64,000 nt of DNA from Paragordius varius (lineage: Eukaryota; Nematomorpha): the NCBI GenBank assembly GCA_964247055.1, contig OZ176054.1:12710001-12774000 (forward strand), given 5' to 3'. Of the stretch, positions 11,160 to 21,947 are shown one piece after another. Made by a program: the position numbers and the translations under genes. How positions within the stretch are numbered: position 1 is the first letter of the stretch; every line of letters begins with the position of its first letter. The notes below the pieces were generated by a model that saw only the letters and a list, made by a program, of their open reading frames with translations, did not search any database and was not told where the DNA came from.

Positions 11160-11878
11160 TAATAATTAATTTGGCAAACGTATGAATATATTATTAACAA
11201 ATAAAAAATTTATTAATAAAGTTTATATTTCGACCATGTTAGCATGATCTTGATCACAGTGGTGAGAATGAAATTGAGCTACTATATATACCAGTAAAAA
11301 CCAATTATAGGATTAAAAAATTATAGAAAATTAATAAATGTGATTAAGTGGGTGTAATTGATTGTTTGAAGTAGTAAATACAAATATTATAATATATAAT
11401 AAGGGGTGATTAGTGTTGTTGTTACTGTAAAACATAAGTCCATATTGATGAAAGATTATTTCCATCCGCTCTGTTGAGTAGAGCATTATTCTTTTTAATT
11501 TCAATTGCTTCTAATATTAATCGTTTAAAGGGGTTGTTAATGTTGTGAAGTACCTCGGTTTTAATTATTTTGTGGCCTTCGTTGCAGACGTGTTCTGCTA
11601 AGCCGGAATTAGGCTTATTGTGCTTGATATATTGTTGGTGTTCCTTTAATCTAATATTAATAGATCTGCTTGTCTCGCCTACGTAAACTTCATTGCAAGA
11701 GCAAGTAGCCTTATATATTCCGGGTAATTTGTCTCTTACTGGTATATATAGTAGCTCAATTTCATTCTCACCACTGTGATCAAGATCATGCTAACATGGT
11801 CGAAATATAAGCTTTATTAATAAATTTTTTATTTGTTAATAATATATTCATACGTTTGCCAAATTAATTATTATATTG
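11160..11878 (-). mobile_element. Penelope-like element fragment with inverted terminal copies
   Basis: The minus strand of about 11430-11745 reads as a GIY-YIG endonuclease. It has GIYKATCSC, then VYVGETSRSINIRLKEHQ and GLAEHVCNEGHKI, with FKRLILEAIEIKK after it. This is the C-terminal domain of Penelope-like retroelements. Flanking it at 11160-11310 and 11730-11878 are near-identical inverted blocks of about 150 bp that share GACCATGTTAGCATGATCTT. Penelope elements are known for such terminal repeats in either orientation. No reverse transcriptase part is present, so this is a short 5'-truncated copy. Confidence 0.75.
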
Positions 11879-12239
11879 TCATTCACGTATGGAATCCTTA
11901 AATTTAATACCAATGTAAGATGTCGATTAAAAAATCATATTTTTAGTACACTATACTAGTAAATGATTAACATGGTTTGATGGAGCAAATAAGGGTCGGT
12001 TGAATAAAAAACCATTTACACCTTGTAAATACCTACATAATATATGCAATTAAATATTATTAAATCTGATTTCTGAAAGAATAGATTTGCTATTGTGGAA
12101 ATCATAATCATAAAATTCTTGAAAAGTTCGAATTTATTTTGTTTCAAAACCGTTTCATATCTGAAACATTTTTTTTAGCAAATTTAATTATTTCGATTAA
12201 ATTTATTATAATTATATATTATCAAATATTTTAAGTTTT

Positions 12240-12740
12240 TTTCACTTTAACTGTAAACGTCAAAATATATGGGCATAAACTCTTAATTACAGAATGAGTA
12301 AATATATATTGCTAGAAAGTTATTAATTATTGCCAAACAGCATATGCAGCAAAAAGAATTATTAACAATAGTAAAAAGTGAAAAAATAACTATAAGCCAA
12401 TAATACTGCCCTTTGTTGTATAACACTATTTGGCAATGATTAAACTTTTTAGCAATATATAAGTACTTATACTGTAATATAAAAAAGTTCGTTTTTATTT
12501 TCAATACTGTAAACGTCAAAATATATAGCATAAAAAATAGTTACTTGATTGATATTATAATTCACATTTAAAACTGTAAACGAAATATATCAGAGCTTAA
12601 AAAATTACCAACTCTTTAATATGAAAAAGTTCGTTTCTAAACTTGATACGTCAATAGGGGTATGTAAAATTACGAAATTATTTATTAATTATGGAAAAGT
12701 TTTCCTTTTCAAAACTGTAAAAATTTATTGGCATTAAGCA
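12240..12740. repeat. Short tandem array of AAACTGTAAACGTCAAAATAT units
   Basis: Diverged repeats of the phrase ACTGTAAACGTCAAAATATA followed by GGCATAA occur near 12249, 12508, 12573 and 12712. The MITE at 12290-12474 sits between the first two. No coding content. Confidence 0.55.
12290..12474. repeat. Hairpin MITE family B copy 1
   Basis: About 185 bp. The left end is TA-CAGAATGAGTAAATATAT and the right end ATATATAAGTACTTATACTG-TA. Both arms carry the inverted phrase GCCAAACAGCATATGC or its counterpart. TA flanks and CAGT-type ends fit a Tc1/mariner-mobilised hairpin. The sister copy is at 34864-35053. Confidence 0.7.
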
Positions 12741-12998
12741 TTACGAATTTAATATACTAAATATTGTGAAAAATAATTATTTTTAACATTAACACTTGGA
12801 TACAACAACACATCAAAGTCCTACAATTCGAATTGGTGATCACCAGTGGCGTACCGAGCATTTGTGGCGCCCGGGGCATAAAACTTTTATGGCGCCCCTT
12901 CCCCCTTTTTAAAAGCCAATAAAACAATTTATTAAAAATAATACAAACGTTGTAACCTAAGCACCATAGATAAGACAGCACAGTCATATAAATAAATC

Positions 12999-13036
<38 letters not shown>

Positions 13037-13751
13037 GATACTAAATTTATTCAATGGTACTAATTAGGTGAATAATAGAGTATATATCAGTGATACTCAC
13101 CAAAAAAATTTGACTGGCCAAATAAAATATATTTTTTTCGAGGGCCATGAACCTTAAAATGGCAATTATTCTTTAACTATTTGACACATATGCACATATT
13201 TATACTCTAAATCAGCATATTGAATTTTCGCGGATCGCATGTAAATCCAGCTAAAAACTCGTTTTGCACCATTTAGTTACAAAATTAAATATTTTGATAA
13301 CAACATTTATTTTGTTATGAACCAATAATATTTGACAAATTTGGTTTCGCCTCATGACGGACCAATCTTAATACGTCGTCCATCATCGGTTAAGCGATTT
13401 CTGTATGTATTTTTGACATACTTTATTTTTGAATATGCCGTCTCACATGTGTAAGTTGAGGGAAAAACAGTTAGGATAACTTGAGCGCATTTGGCACATC
13501 CTAACAAAACTCATCATATCTTTCTTCTCTACGATTCTTTTTAATAAATATTGCGTCCAAATTGGAATCATTTTTATAATCTATGAATCCTTCAATGATA
13601 TGCTCCTGATCAAAACCGAAATGCTCAAGTGCTTAATATTGTATCCATATGCCATGGATTTTCGACGAGCTTTAAGCAATTTTCAGTTTTTTAAAAGAGG
13701 AATAACTTTGTTTAGAGGGACAGCTATCTGTGCAGATCGTAACCAATTTTT

Positions 13752-14045
13752 TCATAGACATACCATCATTATCGAAAAAGTGCTAATTATTTTGAGAAAA
13801 TCACTTCTTTTCGTGGTATTATTCATAGGTAAAAACTTTAAATATATCTCATTTATTATGTTGTCGTAAAATCTCACGAAGAGCGCACATTGAGGTGTTG
13901 AACTAATATCAGTGCTGGAATCAATAGCAATACCAAAATATTTGCAATTTTTCAGAGCCAATAATGCAATGAAAATATAAGACATATCTTTAATGCGTCG
14001 AGCACATGTTGAATCAGAAAGATGAAGTTTATTAATTTGCCTCAT
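13752..14045 (-). pseudogene. hAT transposase fragment (SCAND3/ZBED5-like)
   Basis: A 97-aa open piece with LHLSDSTCARRIKDMS, FGIAIDSSTDISS, CALFVRFYDNIINEIYLKFL. The DSSTDIS...FVR..D pattern is the start of the RNase H-like catalytic core of hAT transposases related to SCAND3/ZBED5, so the first catalytic Asp is present. Neighbouring segments at 13300-13740 continue the homology out of frame. The LINE fragment interrupts the N-terminal side. Non-functional. Confidence 0.65.
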
Positions 14046-14059
14046 GTTTTGATCTTTAT

Positions 14060-14640
14060 TAGATGAAGTGAAAATTGAAGTAGTTAATCAAACGTTTTTG
14101 GGTGCTATACTTCCCGAGGATGGTTCTTCAACTCCTGACATCAGAAAGAGAATAGGAATGGGTCGAGAAGTGATGACCAAATTAATAAAGATTTGGAAAA
14201 ACAAAAGTGTAGGAGTTGAAACCAAAAAAAGATTACTCTACTGTTTCGTTCTCCCGGTCACCACATATGGATGTGAGAGTTGGACTCTCAGAAAAAGGGA
14301 CAAAGAAAGGCTCATGGCTTTTGAAAGGAGTTGCTGGCGTAGGATGCTAGGATACACCTGGAAGGATAAAATTTAGAATGGTAACTACAGAAATAAATCC
14401 TGAAAATTCTAAAAGGAACTTTAACATATTTTGGTCATGTAATGCGATCGAATTCTCTAGAGAAAGACACAATATTTGGGAAGGTAGAAGGACAAAGGAA
14501 ACGAGGCCGACCACAGATGAGGTGGTTGGATATCCTAAAAGAGTAGATTAAAATGACATTGAACGATCTCAATGTAGCGATAAAAGATAAAAGGAGGTGG
14601 AAAGCAATAGTGAAAACTATATCCAAAATGTCGTTTACGA
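14060..14640 (+). mobile_element. LINE 3' fragment (RT C-terminal region) inside the hAT
   Basis: From 14068 the translation reads VNQTFLGAILPEDGSS, then KKRLLYCFVLPVTTYGCESW and FERSCWRRMLGYTWKDKI, the post-RT region of RTE/I-like LINEs. Further on, a shifted frame gives FGHVMRSN, RKRGRPQMRW and VAIKDKRRWKAIVK. It is a 5'-truncated copy with several frame breaks, different from the two full-length LINEs in this window. Confidence 0.7.
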
Positions 14641-16093
14641 CTTAAGAATAACCAACCCATCAAATAAAAAAGTGCAACCATTTATTAGACATTCATTTAT
14701 TAGTTGGGAATCAGTAAACGGCTTCATAATTTATCCTAATATATATCGAATTTCATACGATGCTATTACAGTTTTTTCCTGGGAGAAAGCTATGGCCAAA
14801 ATAGATTTTTCTTTCTGGTAAAATTCCTTAATTTTTTTTATATTTCGTTTATTTCCATTCTGCTAATTTATGAGAATGATGGATTGTAAAATGTCTTTCA
14901 ATATGTATTTTTTTATAATTATGTTGTCCTTACATATAAGGCAGGTAACAACATATTTAAAACGACAAACAATTTTTATTTCCATTCTTTTTAGAGCGAT
15001 TTTCATCAGATATAGCATTAGATGTCATCCTTTGAATTTATGTCAAATATTACGTATTTTTTTTCAAAAAATAGGAATATAATTTGAATTATGCTATAAA
15101 AAATAGGTCGAATTTTAATGGTAGCTATAAAAAGATATGCAGGATAGCTAATGAAAAGAATATGTATATGCAAGTTTGGTAGAAAGGCTTGCTTAAATAC
15201 AAAAAAAAGAATGCAATAAACACTTCAAAATCGAAATTAAATAGAATACAGAAACAGAAACATAACATAATTTTAAAGTGATTTTGATGAAGGGAAATTT
15301 TTCTACATTTAAAATTTGTAAAAATAAAAATTATCAAAATTAAGCTAAATAAAATAAATTAATATTTATATGAGCGCAAATTCGTTTATGTGTATTTTAA
15401 AAATTCATCAATAAAAAAATAATAATTTAAGCATTAATATGGTCATAGGGTAAATTTAAATCACTCTTAGGGCCGCATGCGGCCCGCGTTTTGAGTACCA
15501 CTGGTAAATATTATAGGGATTATTACCTAAATTGCTAAGAAATCTCATTTGAAAGTTCTTATTATTTTTGCATAATAAAAATTTAATTTTTAAAAATCAT
15601 TTAGGCGCCCCTAAATAACTGCGCCCGGGGCATGATGCACCCCCTTGCCCCCCTCGGTACGCCCCTGGTGACCACATGCATTAAGAAAATGGAATGGAAT
15701 TAATTAAAATCGCAAAAGTTGCACTCAGATAACATTAATAAACAAAAAATATAAAATGAGATTTATGCAAAAAACCCGAATATAGTTATTTATGGATAAC
15801 TCTCAAGGTAAAAATTTAGCCAATATGACATGTGTGCATCAGCTATACAATATTAATGCGAAATAAACCACTTTATGTGTTAATATTGTAATAAAAAAAC
15901 AAACTTTAAATTTAACGTTAGAATAAAAAACACGATATTTTTTTAAAAAGTAATATGAAATTGGCGTCGAAATATAGTATAGAGTTTATTTTCAGAACTA
16001 AATTTTATTTAGATAGTAGAATAAATTAAAGATTTTTTTTAACTATCAATTTAAGTATAGTCTGCCTAGTTACCATTTGGATTAAAGTGTTAA

Positions 16094-17252
16094 TATTATA
16101 TTATAATTTAGCTATTTACAACTCTATTTCATATTTTGCAAAAACAATAAACTCTTAAACTTGAAAAAAGGCAGCGATTTTTAATAATATATTTGTGCGT
16201 ATGTATTTACATTTTGCCAGTATAAACTCAATTTTTACTATTTTATAGAGTTACAAACATATTTTTACAAAAAGTCTAAATGTTATTTATATATTTACAA
16301 AAGTAGAAATAGTATTAAAACATATATATTTTCTTATAACTAAATTGAAATATTTTAAAACAAGACTTTGTGCCACAAATATTATTTATATATTATTATT
16401 GTACCACTTTTTGTTAGTATCCTGTTTTCAAGAGTCTCTATAAGTAAATTGAACTTGTAAATAATTATAAAAATAATAGGGACAAGGACTATGTTTAAAG
16501 TATGTACCGGAACTTATGCCTGTTTTGTTTCTTTTGGTTTTTATCTGGTCAATTAAAAATAACCTGTGCATTATTCAAATTATCAACAATCTGTTTAATA
16601 ATGTTTATTAAAAAAACAATTTTTATCATATATCTTGAATAATAAATTACGCAATTTTTGAATATTTATATTATCATTTTATAAAAAAAAGCCAGATGAG
16701 TTGATTATACCATATTACATTTTCACATTTTTCAAAAACTATTTTAAAATAGTCAGCTATATAATTTATATCCAAAATTAATATAAATATCATTTATTCA
16801 TCACTAACCAGTAAAAATATTAATAAAATTATATAATTATTCCAATCTTCAATCTATCCATCCATCCTTGTGTTTTGTATTACAATATCTACAATAATGT
16901 AAATATACAAAAATATAAACAACAGTGAAAAATGTACATACAGGTAAGTGTGATATAATACAATGTTATGTATAAAGGTGTAAAAAACAGGTAAATAATA
17001 ATTAATATTCGTATTCACCTGAAGAAATAAAGGTAAACATTCACATTAATTAAACAGGTAAAATTATATGTGACAAATTTTACGGATAAAAACATTTTAT
17101 AAAAATCAATCTTTTGAACAAAAATCACAAATATTTGCATGCAAGTTTTGTTAACAATGTAACTTTTCGAATCATTTAATATGGAGAGTCAAGGGCCTAT
17201 TTTTGTCCGAATAAATAAATTTATATTGAAAAATGAAAATTTGTATGTGGTT
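16094..17252 (+). promoter_or_regulatory. U2 upstream region with octamer and TATA-like box
   Basis: No coding content. At 17133-17140 there is ATTTGCAT, the octamer used as distal element in many snRNA genes, about 115 bp before U2. An AATAAATAAATTTATA stretch at 17210-17226 lies about 30 bp before the U2 start and could act as a TATA-like element. ACAGGTAA occurs at 16941, 16989 and 17056. The octamer recurs as ATGCAAAT in the downstream spacer near 22790 and 27750. The role is inferred from position. Confidence 0.4.
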
Positions 17253-17287
17253 ATCGCTTCTCGGCCTCTTGGCTAAGATCAAAGTGT
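17253..17287 (+). ncRNA. U2 snRNA gene copy 1, 5' part (interrupted)
   Basis: Starts ATCGCTTCTCGGCC and continues GGCTAAGATCAAAGTGT, the conserved 5' end of U2 (stem-loop I and the following single strand). It differs from the vertebrate form by TCTT for TTTT and one extra A. It stops at GTGT, immediately before the branch-point-recognition sequence GUAGUA, where the LINE begins. The remainder of the RNA is at 21795-21947. Confidence 0.93.
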
Positions 17288-20200
17288 CGTCCTTCTTACC
17301 TTAAATTCTTAATAAAATTAATTAAACTTGATCTTATGCCATCTTTTATACTTTTACAAAAATTTAACCGTCCCTTTTTAATTCATTGCACTTTCATACC
17401 TTTTTTTGTAATTTTTGTGGCTTTTTTAAATCTCCCCCCTTTGGTAAAGTTCGCGCCCCTCTTAATTGCTTTTGTTTACCCCCTTTTTTAAAATTTCGCG
17501 CTTTCCCTAACCTTTTTCTAACGGCTTTTTGTTTATTTCCCCCCCTTTTTTTTAAATATTCCCTCCATTTTGCTTTAAATTCGCGCTTTGGCCATTTTTT
17601 TTGAACGGTTATTGTTCACTTTCTCCATCTTTTTTAATTGTTATTTGAAATTCACGCCTCTCTTTATCTTTTATTCGCATGTTGTTTTCCCTCTTAATTG
17701 TGTGTCTCTGAATTCCCGGCCCCCTTTTGATTATATATTAATTATCCGGGTGATTAGGACTTTATTTATTTCCATTCTTTAATCCTTTGGTCCATCTAAA
17801 TTTCTTTCCAATATTATACATTGTTTATTTTTATTATAGATATGATCTCAACCAACACTATTAGCTCCAACAACGTACAAATCATGTTTCCCCTTACAAT
17901 AAGTGATAATGATAATCAACCAGTGTACTGCAAGACAACCTTCTGCCATACCTCTGTCACCACGGTCAATACTCAAAGCCATCCATCATTCTGTGTCAAC
18001 CCGTCGACAACTCCAACACCGGATATTGACTCTCTCTATGAACACCAATTCCCTTCACTCTCTTCATCTCAATTCTACGACAACGTGTACACAGCTACCA
18101 ATCAGTCATCCAATCAGGCCAAATCTCCCAGCTCAAACATTAAACGCAAGACCATCCTTGATCTTGTCCATCCAGCCAACAAAATGCTCAAGATAAATAA
18201 TAATGATGATGATAATGATGGCGACCTATTGGAGGCGATGCCACATCAACCAACCCTGCAAGACAAAACCCTTTCCTTCTATTTTCCTTTACCGAATCAT
18301 TTTTCGTGTCCGTTTGAATCCTGCAATCATCAATTTCGTTGTAAATCCTGGACTGCCCAGAGACAGTCTCTTCTTCGTCACATTAAGCTGGTCCATAAAG
18401 AACTAATCAAAATAGTTAATATTTGCAAACCTTGTAACAAAGTTTTATCTATTCACCCAAGTATACATATGAAAGAGTGCATTTTTGCGTCCAAATCTCC
18501 TATTGTCCAAATGCCTCACGCATGTGATGAGTGTGACTTGTCGTTTCCCAAGCGCATGTCTCTCTTATCTCATAAAAGGTCTCATAATCTACCTCCTCAT
18601 CCTCACAGCAAACCGTTAAGTTTGTCAAACCTCCGTTTCAATCCGTCTAATAAGCCTAAGGTTGTCGAGTCATCTCCAACCCATTCAGTAAACCTTTTTG
18701 ATCCACCCAGCTCTCCAGTTAATTCTTCTCCTACCAAAGTGAGTGGGACCTCAAACATCATTGGTAAGGGACATGAAGGCAATAATTCCAGTACGGATAT
18801 TAATTCCAATATTCTAAATCCTAGTAGTTCGGTAAACAAAAATTATTTTAATTACTTTTCTAAGAATGAAGTCTCTTTATCTAATCGTTTTACTATTCTT
18901 GAGGAGAGTGTTGATGAGGAACCCACTTCATCGGTTACTCTACCTCCACCAAATAAAAGTTTTAATAAATCATCTGCTTTAAATAAAAATACTTTTCCTT
19001 TCACTAATTTTAACAACCTTCTTGACTCCCACGACGAGAATTCCGACTGGGAGGACGTTTGTTCTTTAATAAGCTCTATTCAAAATGCACTATCTCCTCC
19101 CCGGGCTGATTATAATAAGTCTAAAAGTTTGGTTCATAAAGATTTAAATATTCGTAGCATGTATAAGAGAAATAGGAAAAAGGCTATAAGATTAATCGTT
19201 GATGGCCCTCCATCCTCTTGTAAAATAAATAACGAAGATATAACAAATTATTTTAACAATACAATTGGCAAAAAATCTGAGCCTATTAATTTTAATTATT
19301 CTAATAATTCTGTCCCTTTACTTGATTTTATTCCCTTTTCAGCATCTGAAGTTTCTGATAAACTAAGAAAAGTTTCTAACAGCTCCCCTGGTCCTGATGG
19401 TATTTCATATACCAAATGGAAGCAGGTGGATCCCAAAGGTATTCTTTTATCTGAAATTTTTAATTTGTGTTTAAGTCATAGAATGATTCCTAATCATTGG
19501 AAAGTAACTAAGTCAATCTTAATTTCTAAAAAAAAGGGAGACCCTTCTCTTGTTTCAAGCTGGAGGCCCCTTTCACTAAGCAATACTATTTATAAATTAT
19601 TTACTGGCCTTATTGCCAACCGAATTTCTAAACATATTTTAAAGAATAACTTATTATCATCAGCCCAGAAAGGATTTATGCCTTTTGATGGCTGCTTTGA
19701 GCATAATTATATTTTAAATAAATCAATTTCTGATGCTAAACATAATAAAAAAGATATTTTTGTAACCTTTATTGATATCACTGCTGCGTTTGACTCGGTC
19801 CCTCACCAGCTGATTTTTGAATGTCTCCCTAATTTTGGTATAGATAATAATATTCAAGCTTTAATTAAGGATATTTACACAAATTCATGTACTCAGTTCT
19901 TTTCCGCCTCTGGGTTAACGCAACCCATTCCTTTCTTGTCTGGCATTAAACAGGGGTGTCCAATTTCTGGCCTTCTTTTTAATTTGTCAATCGATTCTGT
20001 GTTGAGATCTATGGTGTTTAATGGTCACAATGTCCTCGCTTATGCTGATGACATTGTTTTATTGTCTGACTCTCCTGAACGTCATCAAGTTGGGCTCAAC
20101 TTGTTAGAATGTCTAATTCATGATATTGGTCTTTCGATCAAAGCTGAGAAGTGCAATAGTATTTCTATTGCTTCTTGTAGTCCTGTTTTTAAGATTGGTG

Positions 20201-21794
20201 AAGTTGTCGTCCCCTCAATCAGTCAAGGAGAGTTTGTTAAGTTTCTTGGAAAGCCTGTAGGTCTCAATTTCATTAATCCCGTTCCTTCTACGGAAATTGT
20301 GGATAAAATACATAGTTCTAGCCTCCTCCCTTGGCAAAAGCTAGACGCTATTAAAACTTTTTTCTATCCCACTATTTCTCACCAGTTGAGAAATAATGAG
20401 CTTAAAATGGTTACAGGTGAATATCTAGATAAAAAGCTAACTAAAGTGTTCAAACAAATATTAAATCTTCCAAGAGATGCCACTAACAATTATATTTTTG
20501 GCTCTCGTAATAAGGGCGCCTTAGGGATGCCCCTATTCCGAGATGACATTAATATATTTCGTGTGGATTCCGCTTTTAAATTACTTACTAGCTTAGATCC
20601 TTCTATAAGAGTTTCTGCTCTCGAGGAACTTAAGGTTTCGGCTAGCTTTCGTTTTAAGGTTCGATTAGATTCAATAACTCCCGATCAATTAGGCAAATAT
20701 TTGTCTGGTTATGAGAACCCTCTTGTCTCAAATCCAGCTAATAAATGCCAAAACATTTGGACAATAGCGAGAATTGCGTCTGAATCTCTCAAAATTTCCT
20801 GGTCTTTTGATGATTCTTTTCAGCCTACAGTAATTTCAGAGTTCTCTAAAATCTCCCAAGACAATCGCTCAGCTGTTGTTTCTAACCTTCGATTTTATAA
20901 ACGAAAGTTAAAGGATACTGAGCTACACCATTTTGCTTTGCAGGGTCGGGTGATGGAGTGCGTCGCTGATGATAAGGTCAGTCATCATTTTCTTTACAAT
21001 AATAAAGATCTTCGATTCAGAGACTGGAACTTCATCCATCGAGCGCGGCTCAATCTGCTTCCAACAAAAATGCGACTCAGGTCGTCGGAACAAATGTGCC
21101 GTCGCTGCGGCAAGTCAAAAGAAACTCAGGCACACGTTTTAAACCACTGCCTCAAAGATGATAATATAATCACCAAAAGACACAATATCATAGTAGACGT
21201 GATTAAAGACAACCTCCCATCAAAATTCAAGATCTTAAGTGAAAATCAAGCCATTGATTCGTCGAGACTACGTCCTGACCTCATTGTAACAGATGGCACT
21301 GATTGCTATATCATTGATCCCACAGTGCCGTTTGAAAACAGGCTAGAATCGTTCGAAACGGCCTTTAACAATAAAATAATGAAGTATAGCTGTTTGGCTC
21401 AACAATTACAGGAAACATACAGCAACACCCAAGTCATTCCAGTTGTTGTAGGGAGCCTCGGCTCATGGTATTCGAAAAACGATGTTCTTTTTGAGAAGAT
21501 CAGGTTCCGATGCCCTACCCAACTAAAGAAATCAATAGTTACCAATACTATCAAAGCATCCTCGGATATGTACCACATGTTTATGAGCGGTCGAAATTCC
21601 CTCATAGACAACAACCCAACAAATGCATCATTGTAATATTTTATATATATATATTTCTTTTTATATTTATTTTATTTTTTTATATATATAATATTTTCTT
21701 TCTTCCCCCTTGTAACTTCCCCATGCCCAATATTGTTGCGCAGCACTTTTCTTCATATATTCTAAAATGTATTTTTATATATATTAATAAATTA
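17288..21794 (+). mobile_element. Utopia-like LINE inserted in U2 snRNA gene
   Basis: A full-length site-specific non-LTR element of about 4.5 kb sitting between the two halves of U2. Its 5' UTR (17288-17841) is strongly pyrimidine-rich and contains repeated phrases of the type CCCCCTTTTTTAAAATTTCGCGC. The 3' UTR is about 160 bp of AT-rich sequence ending AATAAATTA with no poly-A. There is no obvious target duplication; two bases of the target (AG) appear lost. Insertion in U2 and a restriction-like endonuclease match the lineage named Utopia. Utopia is known; its presence in this genome is the observation. Confidence 0.88.
17842..21636 (+). CDS. Zinc-finger / RT / restriction-like endonuclease protein of the U2 LINE
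   Basis: Open ORF of 1264 aa from the ATG at 17842 (an upstream in-frame TTG is less likely). Residues 154-187 are a C2H2 finger (CPFESC...HIKLVH), 207-222 a Cys-rich segment (CKPCNK...HMKEC), and 226-248 a second C2H2 finger (CDECDLSF...HKRSH). These are the DNA-binding region. A Ser/Pro/Asn-rich linker follows. RT spans about 510-810: SSPGPDGISYTKW, FIDITAAFDSVPHQ, GIKQGCPISGLLF, LAYADDIVLLS (YADD near 733), FLGKPVG. Near 1085-1103 is the CCHC knuckle CRRCGKSKETQAHVLNHC. Near 1142-1160 the nuclease motif RPDLIVTD...YIIDPTVPF completes the PD-(D/E)xK domain. The order ZF-RT-CCHC-RLE is that of R2/NeSL-type LINEs. No break is seen. Confidence 0.92.
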   Translation: MISTNTISSNNVQIMFPLTISDNDNQPVYCKTTFCHTSVTTVNTQSHPSFCVNPSTTPTPDIDSLYEHQFPSLSSSQFYDNVYTATNQSSNQAKSPSSNIKRKTILDLVHPANKMLKINNNDDDNDGDLLEAMPHQPTLQDKTLSFYFPLPNHFSCPFESCNHQFRCKSWTAQRQSLLRHIKLVHKELIKIVNICKPCNKVLSIHPSIHMKECIFASKSPIVQMPHACDECDLSFPKRMSLLSHKRSHNLPPHPHSKPLSLSNLRFNPSNKPKVVESSPTHSVNLFDPPSSPVNSSPTKVSGTSNIIGKGHEGNNSSTDINSNILNPSSSVNKNYFNYFSKNEVSLSNRFTILEESVDEEPTSSVTLPPPNKSFNKSSALNKNTFPFTNFNNLLDSHDENSDWEDVCSLISSIQNALSPPRADYNKSKSLVHKDLNIRSMYKRNRKKAIRLIVDGPPSSCKINNEDITNYFNNTIGKKSEPINFNYSNNSVPLLDFIPFSASEVSDKLRKVSNSSPGPDGISYTKWKQVDPKGILLSEIFNLCLSHRMIPNHWKVTKSILISKKKGDPSLVSSWRPLSLSNTIYKLFTGLIANRISKHILKNNLLSSAQKGFMPFDGCFEHNYILNKSISDAKHNKKDIFVTFIDITAAFDSVPHQLIFECLPNFGIDNNIQALIKDIYTNSCTQFFSASGLTQPIPFLSGIKQGCPISGLLFNLSIDSVLRSMVFNGHNVLAYADDIVLLSDSPERHQVGLNLLECLIHDIGLSIKAEKCNSISIASCSPVFKIGEVVVPSISQGEFVKFLGKPVGLNFINPVPSTEIVDKIHSSSLLPWQKLDAIKTFFYPTISHQLRNNELKMVTGEYLDKKLTKVFKQILNLPRDATNNYIFGSRNKGALGMPLFRDDINIFRVDSAFKLLTSLDPSIRVSALEELKVSASFRFKVRLDSITPDQLGKYLSGYENPLVSNPANKCQNIWTIARIASESLKISWSFDDSFQPTVISEFSKISQDNRSAVVSNLRFYKRKLKDTELHHFALQGRVMECVADDKVSHHFLYNNKDLRFRDWNFIHRARLNLLPTKMRLRSSEQMCRRCGKSKETQAHVLNHCLKDDNIITKRHNIIVDVIKDNLPSKFKILSENQAIDSSRLRPDLIVTDGTDCYIIDPTVPFENRLESFETAFNNKIMKYSCLAQQLQETYSNTQVIPVVVGSLGSWYSKNDVLFEKIRFRCPTQLKKSIVTNTIKASSDMYHMFMSGRNSLIDNNPTNASL

Positions 21795-21947
21795 TATCTG
21801 TTCTTATCAGCTTAATATCTGATACGACCTCTAAAGAGGTCCATGATATTAAATTTATTTTTGGAGATTTTGGGGAGGCGCTCTGGGCTTGCCTATCCCT
21901 CCCCATCGGGTCAACCTGGTATTGCAGTACCTCCAGGAGTGGCCCAA
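21795..21947 (+). ncRNA. U2 snRNA gene copy 1, 3' part
   Basis: Starts TATCTGTTCTTATCAGCTTA, continuing U2 right after the branch-site sequence. It then has ATATCTGATACG, the stem IIa ACCTCTAAAGAGGTCC, an Sm site ATTTTTGGAG, and the 3' stem CCTGGTATTGCAGTACCTCC. With the 35 nt at 17253 the RNA would be about 188 nt, the normal length. Sequence is well preserved, suggesting the insertion is recent or the array is homogenised. Confidence 0.93.

Larger units (their letters stand above)
13088..15503 (-). mobile_element. Second hAT element nested in the first
   Basis: Left end CAGTGATACTCACCAAAAA and right end GTTTTGAGTACCACTG are inverted. Flanking 8-mers GTATATAT (13080-13087) and GTAAATAT (15504-15511) differ at one base. 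The interior holds transposase remnants on the minus strand and a LINE fragment at about 14060-14640. A related decayed copy lies at about 29990-31107. Confidence 0.75.
12844..15667. mobile_element. hAT element, outer copy, 8-bp target duplication
   Basis: Terminal repeats are CAGTGGCGTACCGAG at the left and CTCGGTACGCCCCTG at the right. The adjacent 8-mers GTGATCAC (12836-12843) and GTGACCAC (15668-15675) differ at one base, the target duplication size of hAT elements. GC-rich ends contrast with the AT-rich host. The interior is mainly the second hAT at 13088-15503. Confidence 0.8.
12789..16093. mobile_element. TTAA MITE (family T) copy opened by nested hAT elements
   Basis: The left end TTAACACTTGGATACAACA at 12789 and the right end AAAGTGTTAA at 16084-16093 are those of the TTAA family found seven more times in this window. 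The body continues after the hAT insertion at 15676-16090 with diverged but recognisable family phrases (GTAAAAATTTAGCCAA, ACATGTGTGCA, GGCGTCGAAATA). It was present before the 12844-15667 insertion. Confidence 0.7.

Noticed and set aside
12240-12740. CRISPR-like or satellite array
   Set aside because: Units are diverged, unevenly spaced and interrupted by a MITE; this is a eukaryotic sequence.
13001-13034. TATATA runs here and at 3637-3660, 31475-31490 and 34850-34864
   Set aside because: Simple dinucleotide microsatellites, common in AT-rich DNA.
18603-18839. Minus-strand ORFs inside the U2 LINE coding region, and similar ORFs opposite both other LINEs
   Set aside because: They are antisense shadows of long, clearly coding frames.
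21795-21947. U2 copy 1 as a retro-pseudogene
   Set aside because: Both halves have extended locus flanks, shared spacer and no poly-A tail, which fits a genuine gene interrupted in place.
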